A stretch of 11,682 nt of DNA, taken from contig CAJULZ010000089.1 of NCBI GenBank assembly GCA_910587205.1, forward strand, positions 1-11,682, in the 5' to 3' direction. The position numbers and the translations under genes were made by a program. This stretch comes from an uncultured Oscillospiraceae bacterium (lineage in GTDB: Bacteria; Bacillota; Clostridia; Oscillospirales; Oscillospiraceae). Of this stretch, positions 1 through 5,368 are shown in pieces (position 1 is the stretch's first letter; each line of letters begins with the position of its first letter). The notes beneath the pieces are model-generated. The model did not search any database, was not told where the DNA came from, and was given only the letters and a program-made list of their open reading frames with translations.

Positions 1-78
1 TTTTTGTATGGGGACGGCGTGTTTACCGCCAATGTCATGCTGCGGGCGGATGACTTAGACGGCGCAGGGAGCGGATAG
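1..78 (+). CDS. C-terminal end of an unidentified protein (partial)
   Basis: Frame 1 is open from the first base and stops at TAG 76-78, giving 25 residues that end LRADDLDGAGSG. The start lies outside the window. The reading is supported by a good plus-strand terminator starting 40 bases after the stop, so a plus-strand transcript probably ends here. The tail is acidic and hydrophilic with no recognisable motif, and I cannot assign a family. It runs opposite to the locus that follows, so this is a convergent gene border. It could be the end of a mobile-element gene, but nothing in these 25 codons shows that. Confidence 0.5.
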   Translation, partial: FLYGDGVFTANVMLRADDLDGAGSG

Positions 79-118
79 GAGCATTAGATCGGAAAGTCCT
101 GGAAAATAACTGTTGTTG

Positions 119-170
119 GAGTGTCCTTGTAGGGTTTGACTGCCCTGCTGAGGACACTCTGCATTTTTAT
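119..170 (+). terminator. Intrinsic terminator after the partial plus-strand gene
   Basis: GAGTGTCCT (119-127) pairs exactly with AGGACACTC (151-159). An inner AGGG (131-134) can pair with CCCT (143-146). The stem is followed by GCATTTTTAT, with five T residues at 164-168. The T run lies on the plus-strand side only, so it ends transcripts arriving from the gene that stops at 78. Confidence 0.75.
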
Positions 171-420
171 CGTCCAAAACCGTTGGTTCTCTGACTTTTT
201 GACCTCCAGCGGGGTTTCTTGATCTTCTTGCCTTTTTGCTGCTGCGGCGGGCAATCTGTCGGGCTGCGGACTTAAGGGAGCACTGATTCAATGCGCCCGC
301 GGCGTTTTGTGAAGCTTTTCCGCCACCGCTTCGTTCTGATTTCTTGAAATAGACACAATTACCCCCACGAAATTGCACCTTGCCGTGGCAAAAAATCTCC
401 CGCAAATTGCCCCTGCCGAT
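171..420. other. Intergenic stretch with no supported gene
   Basis: This stretch lies between the plus-strand terminator and the stop of the histidine kinase. A minus-strand frame is open for 116 codons (405 to 55), but it runs through the terminator, is low in complexity and rich in Arg, Ser, Lys and Gln, and has no clear ribosome site, so I do not call it. A run of six T on the minus strand (391-396) lies about 25 bases past the kinase stop, but I cannot draw a convincing stem before it. The end of the kinase transcript is therefore unresolved. Confidence 0.5.
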
Positions 421-1371
421 TTAATCAATCCTTCCTTCATCCTTCTTCAAGGCGTTCTGCCCCTGGAGAGACGCATTCGTGTGGGTATCCTTTCCCGGCC
501 ATTCAAAAAATGTCAGCTTGATCCGCAGCTCATCTCCCTCAATCTCCGCCGACGCCTCCCCGCCCATCCATTCCACCAGTTCCCGGACGATGGCCAGCCC
601 CAGCCCGGCTCCCCCCTTTTCCCGGGCGGGGCTGCTTCGGTAAAAACGGTCAAACAGGCGCTTCGGATCGGGCGCAGGCTCCGGCCCCAGCGGGTTGCAA
701 AAGACAATCTCCCCCTCCCCAATAATGACGGACAACCCGCCGCCCCCGTGGCGAATGGCATTGGCAATTAAATTGCGGTACACCCGTCCCAAGGTCTCCG
801 CACTGGCCCACACCGTCTGATCCTCCCGGTCAAACCGCAGCTCCGGCGCAATCCCCGCCGCCTCCAGCTGGGGATAGAACTCCGCCAGCGCCTCCTCCAG
901 GGGCGGCAGGACCGCGATTTCCCCACACACCGGCGTGAGGGGCTCGTTCGCCAGCTTGGTGTATAAAAACAGCTCGTCCAGCAGTCTGTCCAGCTCTGTC
1001 AGCCGCTTCTGCACAATGTCCAAATATTCCGCTTGCCGTTCCGGCTCCCCCTCCAGCAGCTGTAGATAGCCCATAGCCCCCGCCAGCGGGGTGCGGATGT
1101 CATGGGAGACGCAGGCCATGGTGTACTTTAGCTTTCGCTCGCTGTCCAGCGCCTCCAGCCGGAGCCGCCGCCCCTCTTCCAGCCTCCGGTTTACCGCCCG
1201 GCATAGCCGCCGCGCAGGGGTGCTGTCCATCCAAACAGTGAGACACAAATTGCTCTCCGCCGGGGTCTCCTCCAAAACGCGGGCCATATACTCTAATTGG
1301 CGGCGGTAGGCCAGCAGGCGCAGCAGGACTCCCCCCAGGACGACCAGGGCCAAAATCAGGGCGGTCAGCAT
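421..1371 (-). CDS. Sensor histidine kinase of the ABC-export locus
   Basis: Membrane sensor kinase of 316 residues, expected to phosphorylate the response regulator encoded at 3444-4124. The start at 1371 is chosen because GAGGAGGAATCGCC directly precedes this ATG; an ATG 30 bases upstream lacks such a site. Residues 1-22 form one hydrophobic segment, with no sizeable outside domain. A linker helix follows. The H box (SHDIRTPL) puts the phospho-acceptor at about His90. The N box (NLIANAIRHGGG) is near 200-211 and the glycine-rich ATP lid (GGAGLGLAIV) near 253-262. Where many kinases have a DxGxG box there is FCNPL, with Asn near 226; I believe this variant occurs in related lantibiotic-locus kinases, but cannot verify it here. 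It is the last gene of the locus, behind a strong hairpin that may lower its expression relative to the transporter. Kinase identity is firm; the signal sensed is unknown. Confidence 0.93.
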   Translation of the reverse strand: MLTALILALVVLGGVLLRLLAYRRQLEYMARVLEETPAESNLCLTVWMDSTPARRLCRAVNRRLEEGRRLRLEALDSERKLKYTMACVSHDIRTPLAGAMGYLQLLEGEPERQAEYLDIVQKRLTELDRLLDELFLYTKLANEPLTPVCGEIAVLPPLEEALAEFYPQLEAAGIAPELRFDREDQTVWASAETLGRVYRNLIANAIRHGGGGLSVIIGEGEIVFCNPLGPEPAPDPKRLFDRFYRSSPAREKGGAGLGLAIVRELVEWMGGEASAEIEGDELRIKLTFFEWPGKDTHTNASLQGQNALKKDEGRID

Positions 1372-1398
1372 GGCGATTCCTCCTCTTTCGCGGATGTT

Positions 1399-1430
1399 CA
1401 AATGCCCCCGCTGTAGAGCGGGGGCATTTG
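1399..1430 (-). terminator. Perfect 14-bp hairpin between permease and kinase
   Basis: The arms 1399-1412 and 1417-1430 (CAAATGCCCCCGCT and its exact complement) are separated by a 4-base loop. The structure begins two bases after the permease stop and ends about 15 bases before the kinase ribosome site. Each side has only three A/T bases at the base of the stem, and there is no long U run. It may act as a weak or leaky terminator, or as a 3' stabiliser that protects the upstream transporter mRNA. Either would set a lower dose of kinase. Confidence 0.6.
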
Positions 1431-1431
1431 C

Positions 1432-2241
1432 TCAGATATCCCGTTTCTCCATAGCGAACAGGCTCCCGGCGGCGTAGACCGCCGCCCATCCCAGGGAACA
1501 GCACAGGATCATGACGATTTGATCCCCATTCGGCATGGGTATGCACTGGTAACCGGCCACCATGCTGAGCAGATATTGTGCCAAATTATGCCAGCCAAAC
1601 CGCTGGCACAGGTTTTGCAGAAACACTGCGGTCAGTCCACTGCCAGACACCACCGCCAGGATAATGCCCAGGGTGGCGCTCCGGGTAAGCAGCACCAGCG
1701 CCAGCCCCAGCAGTCCGAAAGCCCAGTTCGGCAGCCAGAGCCAGAAGGTATACTGCAAAATTTCCGCGATAGGGCTGGCCTCCAGGCGAATCCCAAACAG
1801 GAGGGCGGACACCAAAGAGAGCAGGACGCCCATCGCCGTGAGAATCCCGCTGTACACGCCTGTCAGCAGGAGCTTGGACAGCACGTATTCCCAGCGGCGG
1901 GGATGGGCAAAACAGATGTTCTTAATATAGCCGCTGGAGAAATCGCTGTGGACGAACAATGTGACTCCGATACCGGTCAGCAGGAGCAGAAACCCGTTGG
2001 CTATGCACTTGTGGGTAAAATCCAGCCGGGTCATGCCCCAGAGCTCTTCCTGAAACTCCTCGCTGGAGCCATTGGTCACCACCATGCCGGTGTTTTTTAG
2101 GGCGTCCAGCTTCTCCGAATCGGTGACGGCGGATATCATGCCGGCCATCAGGACAATCAGCGCCGCCGTCGCGCCCAAAATGATATAAAAGCTCTTGGTC
2201 CGAACCAGCCGCCGGATATCCAATTTCAGCAGGTTAAACAT
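1432..2241 (-). CDS. ABC-2 type permease, lantibiotic-protection type
   Basis: Membrane subunit of 269 residues for the ATPase encoded just upstream. Hydrophobic segments lie at about 18-38, 81-98, 121-150, 166-186, 190-208 and 241-263, which fits six helices. The segment FSSGYIKNI (101-109), just after the second helix, resembles the SSG-x-hydrophobic-KN pattern familiar in permeases of bacteriocin and lantibiotic immunity transporters. The start overlaps the ATPase stop by 8 bases (ATG 2239-2241, upstream TAA 2234-2236) and has GGGAGGGG before it, so the two are translationally coupled and should form one complex. Length is normal for the family. The exported substrate is inferred from context: a membrane-acting peptide is likeliest, but a drug or lipid is not excluded. 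Confidence 0.88.
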   Translation of the reverse strand: MFNLLKLDIRRLVRTKSFYIILGATAALIVLMAGMISAVTDSEKLDALKNTGMVVTNGSSEEFQEELWGMTRLDFTHKCIANGFLLLLTGIGVTLFVHSDFSSGYIKNICFAHPRRWEYVLSKLLLTGVYSGILTAMGVLLSLVSALLFGIRLEASPIAEILQYTFWLWLPNWAFGLLGLALVLLTRSATLGIILAVVSGSGLTAVFLQNLCQRFGWHNLAQYLLSMVAGYQCIPMPNGDQIVMILCCSLGWAAVYAAGSLFAMEKRDI

Positions 2242-3145
2242 GGTTTTCCCCTCCCATCCGCTCCAGGAAATAGCTCTCCAAGTCCTGCCTGTGCAAGCCC
2301 ATATCCTCTACCGCGATGCCCGCTTGCACAAAGGTCCGCCCCACCGCTTTGGCGTCCACCGTCTCATAGATTCGGAGCTCACCTTCCGGACGCATCTCCC
2401 AGCGGGTAAGGCCCAGCTTCTGTTCCAGCAGGGCCGCGGCCTTCTGGGGCTGATCGACGCGCACATGAAGGTAGTCGGTGCACTTCTGCTCCAGCTCCCC
2501 AGCGGTGATCTGCTCCACCAGCTTCCCCTCCTGGATGATGCCGTACCGGGTGGCAATCTTGCTCAGCTCACCCAAAATGTGTGAGCTCACCAGAATGGTC
2601 AGCCCCCGCTCCCGGTTGAGCCGTAGGAGCAGCTCCCGCATCTCCCGGATGCCCTCTGGATCCAGTCCGTTGATGGGCTCGTCCAGCAGCAGCAGATCCG
2701 GCCCGCCCAGCAGGGCCAGCCCCACCCCCAGGCGCTGTCTCATCCCCATGGAATAGTGGCGCACCGGCTTCTTCTCCTTCGGGGACAGGCCCACCGTCTC
2801 CAGGATTTCGTCCGCCTGCCCTTCCGGGCTGTCCTGCCCCAGCAAGGCGGCGTAGAGCCGCAGGTTTTCCCGCCCGCTCAAATCGGGATACAGCCCCGCC
2901 TGCTCCACGAGGGCGCCCACCCGCCGCCGAGCTACCGTGTCCCGGATTGGCTTGCCGAAGATCAAAGCCTCCCCCTGGGTGGGGCGGGCCAACCCGCACA
3001 GGAGCTTCAACGTGGTGGACTTGCCCGCGCCGTTCCGACCAATGAATCCGTAGATGTCCCCCTGCTCCACCGTCAGGTCCAGGTGGTCCACCGCCCACTT
3101 GTCCTTGTAGCGCTTGGACAGCCCCATGGTCTGTATTACTGCCAT
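2234..3145 (-). CDS. ABC transporter ATP-binding protein
   Basis: Cytoplasmic ATPase of 303 residues that powers the neighbouring permease. All nucleotide-binding motifs are intact: Walker A GRNGAGKST (36-44), Q loop at Gln82, signature YSMGMRQ (131-137, the YSxGM form common in bacitracin/lantibiotic-type and drug-export ATPases), Walker B LLLLDEP (151-157), D loop near 160-165 and switch His189. The first ~215 residues are the ATPase; the remaining ~85 form the C-terminal extension usual in this subfamily. The start at 3145 has GGGAGG seven bases upstream. The gene follows the response regulator after a 298-base repeat-bearing spacer and overlaps the permease by 8 bases. Function as an export ATPase is secure; substrate is not. 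Confidence 0.95.
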   Translation of the reverse strand: MAVIQTMGLSKRYKDKWAVDHLDLTVEQGDIYGFIGRNGAGKSTTLKLLCGLARPTQGEALIFGKPIRDTVARRRVGALVEQAGLYPDLSGRENLRLYAALLGQDSPEGQADEILETVGLSPKEKKPVRHYSMGMRQRLGVGLALLGGPDLLLLDEPINGLDPEGIREMRELLLRLNRERGLTILVSSHILGELSKIATRYGIIQEGKLVEQITAGELEQKCTDYLHVRVDQPQKAAALLEQKLGLTRWEMRPEGELRIYETVDAKAVGRTFVQAGIAVEDMGLHRQDLESYFLERMGGENHV

Positions 3146-3443
3146 ACTAAAGCCTCCCTTGTCCCAGCGCTTTCAGGGTCTGCCACCCCTTCGGGCGGGG
3201 CCTTCAAAAACCGGGACTTTTCGTTTGCAGGCCCAGTGTAGCAGGCAAGTGCCCAAACATCGCAAAGGAAAGGTAAAGAAAGTGCAAAGTTCAGCGCGGC
3301 TAAGCTCACGCTTCCCTGTCACGCTCGCTTTGGCCGCGCTTACCGCCCCGGCTTCCTTTCGTCTCGGACGAAACCCAGTCCCACTGCCGTGTGCCTTGGG
3401 CTTTCGCCCTCGCTCCAGTCCATCCGGCGCGGCGCGGCTAAGC
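3146..3443 (-). repeat. Structured spacer with a 21-bp direct repeat
   Basis: This 298-base non-coding spacer separates the response regulator from the ATPase. An identical 21-base word sits at 3294-3314 and 3432-3452, 138 bases apart; on the minus strand it reads GAAGCGTGAGCTTAGCCGCG plus C. The copy at 3432-3452 overlaps the response-regulator stop codon and supplies its last two codons. Between the copies are small perfect hairpins: TTTCGTC/GACGAAA (3357-3363 with 3367-3373), GGGC/GCCC (3398-3401 with 3406-3409) and AGCGCGGC/GCCGCGCT (3293-3300 with 3333-3340). It resembles a small dispersed intergenic repeat that landed at the 3' end of the regulator gene. No confident promoter for the ATPase was seen inside. 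Confidence 0.6.
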
Positions 3444-4124
3444 TCACGCTTCTGCTTCCGCCAGTTTAAACCCAATTCCCCACACGGTCTGAATGTAATG
3501 CTCGGTGCCGCTGGGCCGCAGCTTTGCTCGTATGTTGCTGACGTGGACGGCGATGGTCTTGTCCTCCACGGCGTACCGCTCCTGCCACACCGCCTCGTAG
3601 ATCTGCTGCTTGGTAAACACCCGCCTGGGCTGGCGTACCAGCAGCTCCACGATTTTGAACTCGTGGGCAGTGAGCCCCACCGGCCGCCCCGCTGCGGTGA
3701 GGGCCATCCCGTCCAGATCCAGCAGCCAGTCCCGGTAGCGGAGAATTCCCCCCGTACAGGCCGCGCCGGCATGGCGTAGCTGCACCAAAATCCTGGCCCA
3801 CAGCTCCTCCATCTGGTAGGGCTTGGTGAGGTAGTCGTCCGCCCCCAGGCCCAGCAGTTCCACCTTGTCCGCCAGCTCCGCCCTGGCGGACAGCACAATG
3901 ATGGGGATCTGGCTGGCTCTGCGGATTTCCGCGATGAGCTCCCCGCCGGACAGCCCCGGCAGCATCAGGTCCGCCAGCAGCAGGTCAAACCCACCCGCCT
4001 GCCAGAGCATCCGCCCCTCGGTGCCGGAAAAAGCCTGGACACAGTCGCAGCCCTGCCGCCGCAGATATTGGGCGGTGGAGTTGTTGATGTCGGTATCGTC
4101 CTCGACGACCAAAACACGGGGCAT
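3444..4124 (-). CDS. OmpR/PhoB-family response regulator
   Basis: DNA-binding regulator of 226 residues, partner of the kinase at 421-1371. The receiver domain (about 2-118) has the acidic pocket Glu8-Asp9-Asp10, phospho-acceptor Asp52 in LLADLMLPG, the switch Ser79 and Lys101 of the LTKPY motif. The C-terminal winged-helix domain (about 128-226) has the typical LTAHEFKIVELL start, recognition-helix region VEDKTIAVHVSNIRAKL, and the wing YIQTVWGIGFKL. The start at 4124 is preceded by AAAGGAGG; the frame stays open upstream to 4361, but that falls at the predicted transcription start and is rejected. The last codons (AEAEA) run into the 21-base repeat, so the extreme C-terminus may have been replaced by the repeat. 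It probably activates the ABC genes downstream of it. Confidence 0.95.
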   Translation of the reverse strand: MPRVLVVEDDTDINNSTAQYLRRQGCDCVQAFSGTEGRMLWQAGGFDLLLADLMLPGLSGGELIAEIRRASQIPIIVLSARAELADKVELLGLGADDYLTKPYQMEELWARILVQLRHAGAACTGGILRYRDWLLDLDGMALTAAGRPVGLTAHEFKIVELLVRQPRRVFTKQQIYEAVWQERYAVEDKTIAVHVSNIRAKLRPSGTEHYIQTVWGIGFKLAEAEA

Positions 4125-4361
4125 GGGACGGCCTCCTTTTCTATTTGCAGTTATGGCGGTACGCTCCGGCTCCAAAACCATGCGCCTGCCGGTTTGTCCC
4201 CACCCACTATGTTTTCCTCCGCACCCCTTGCAGTTCCGCGCGGCATCGGTTAAAATTAATCTTGGAAATATAAATGTGGCAGGGCCACAGGGTGCTGGAA
4301 TACCCCATGGCCCTGCGCGAGTGGCAGCGCCACTCAACACAGCGATCTTGGATTGTACCAC
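4125..4361 (-). promoter_or_regulatory. Long hairpin-bearing 5' leader of the export locus
   Basis: From the predicted start near 4361 to the regulator ATG there are about 237 untranslated bases. In order of transcription there is a 7-bp stem (4335-4329 with 4325-4319, GAGTGGC/GCCACTC, 3-base loop). Next is a longer hairpin, GCAGGGCCA (4316-4308) with TGGCCCTGC (4287-4279), with an inner 4-bp ACCC/GGGT stem. This second hairpin is followed by CACATTTATATTT, a broken U-rich tract. The layout resembles a transcription attenuator, or a remnant terminator left by an older gene. No competing antiterminator pairing is clear to me, so the role is inferred. The AT-rich stretch 4250-4276 could also hold a second promoter, but no clean consensus is visible. 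Confidence 0.5.
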
Positions 4362-4367
4362 GAGCCT

Positions 4368-4396
4368 ATTATATCCGCTTTCTGCCGGAATAGCAA
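4368..4396 (-). promoter_or_regulatory. Sigma-A promoter for the export locus
   Basis: On the minus strand TTGCTA (4396-4391) and a perfect TATAAT (4373-4368) are separated by 17 bases. Transcription would start near 4361 and read into the response-regulator leader. No other strong promoter was seen for the locus. Confidence 0.7.
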
Positions 4397-4401
4397 GGTG
4401 G

Positions 4402-4555
4402 GGAGTGGTGATAGGTTTTGTGCTTGCGTTGATTTTTTCAAGGCGGTGTTGGGTATTTCAAAACTCGACACCGCATTTTATGTCTCCGGCGGGCCGCTGG
4501 GGCGGGCGCGCAACCCGCCCCGGGTACAATCCAGGACGTAGCTTCCGGCTCCTGA
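4402..4555. other. Non-coding stretch with GC-rich hairpins upstream of the promoter
   Basis: This stretch lies between the minus-strand promoter and the decayed plus-strand gene. It holds GCGGTGT (4443-4449) pairing with ACACCGC (4468-4474), followed by ATTTTATG, which could be a weak plus-strand terminator. It also holds an 8-bp perfect stem GGGGCGGG (4499-4506) with CCCGCCCC (4514-4521). Plus-strand frames are open through part of it but have no ribosome site or recognisable motif. In the pseudogene's own frame the sequence just before the TGA at 4553-4555 reads TIQDVASGS, so the decayed gene may once have extended into this region. Confidence 0.4.
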
Positions 4556-5284
4556 TATGAGGCCAGCATAAAAACGGTTTACAGCAAAGGCATCATGGAC
4601 GACAAACTGGTGGCGTTAGGCTTAACAACGAAGAAAACCAGCTCTGTTCCCACCAAGGCAAGCGATTTTGCCTATCCGGAAGGGACTGCTTGGTCGTCGG
4701 AGCGGTCAGCCGGCCAGAAAGAAAAAATATTCCGCCGGTTCTCCCTGGCGATGCCGGAGCTGACGGAACCCGTGTGCAAATATTCCGGGGAATTCGCGGG
4801 GCTTTACCCAAACCTCTACGCCAACGGCCCCCAGCTTCACTATCAGGCCAGCGGCGCGAAAAAGCTGGGCATTAAATACTTTGGCATGTCGCCTTCCTCC
4901 GGCATTGATATCATTCTCCCCAACGGCGGCAAAACCATCCTCCCCGCGTTTTTAATCCAACCCTACGCTTTGGAGGGGCGGAAGAGCCTGACGGCCACGG
5001 AGAACCAGGCTGAGTTTGAGCCAACGGCAAGGAGGGACTGGCTTTATATGGAGCAGCTGAAAGCCTATGTTACGCCGGAGGGCTCCGTGGTGCCGGAAGC
5101 GGAGATTGGCAACTCCATGGGCAAGGATCTGGATCTAATGGATGTCGGAATAAAGCTGCGCGGCAGGCGAAGTGTGCTTTGGCCTCGGCAGCAAATCCAT
5201 CCCTTTTCGAGATATTAAGCAGGCTCTTAAGCGATGCCCAGCTTCTACAACAAGCCGTTTGCCATGGGGGAGCTTTTCTGGTAG
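4556..5284 (+). pseudogene. Decayed, frameshifted plus-strand gene of unknown family
   Basis: Reading starts after TGA 4553-4555 with YEASIKTVYSKGIMDDK and stays open to 5218. The only available ATG (4595) has no ribosome site, so the 5' part is lost or broken. Near 5165 the sense shifts to the next frame: after DVGIKLRG (frame of 4595) sensible sequence continues as GEVCFGLGSKSIPFRDIKQ (frame of 5166). An extra AGGC-like 4-base insertion would explain this. At about 5232 it shifts back, giving MPSFYNKPFAMGELFW and TAG 5282-5284. The rebuilt product would have about 240 residues. Its protein-like composition across all three segments argues for a once-functional gene. I do not recognise the family; motifs such as KDLDLMDVGI and FGLGSKSIPFRD are given for searching. 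Sequencing error at the two shifts is an alternative, but the missing start favours decay. Confidence 0.6.
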
Positions 5285-5368
5285 AATGTAAAAAGAGCAT
5301 CCATGCCGCTGTTTTTATCAGAGCAGCCGGTTTGGCTAAACTACCGCTGGAGATAAGGAGATGTTGCT

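Noticed and set aside
55..405. Open minus-strand frame of 116 codons
   Set aside because: It runs backwards through a good plus-strand terminator, has a low-complexity basic composition, no ribosome site and no recognisable motif.
1372..1401. Earlier ATG for the histidine kinase
   Set aside because: It lies in the base of the 14-bp hairpin and lacks a ribosome site; AGGAGG is correctly placed for the ATG at 1371.
2568..3098. Gly/Ala/Arg-rich frames opposite or within the ABC ATPase, and similar shadows elsewhere
   Set aside because: Typical GC-rich shadow frames of real genes; none has an independent start signal or domain.
3444..4361. Longer start for the response regulator (305 residues)
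   Set aside because: The extra 79 residues coincide with the predicted transcription start and leader hairpins, while a strong ribosome site and the conserved receiver start are at 4124.
4553..4555. TGA read as selenocysteine, joining the decayed gene to upstream sequence
   Set aside because: The downstream part is already frameshifted, no selenocysteine insertion hairpin is evident directly after it, and a plain stop in a pseudogene is simpler.
3865..4560. Long plus-strand frame opposite the response regulator
   Set aside because: It is antisense to a motif-complete regulator, spans its promoter, and has no protein signature.
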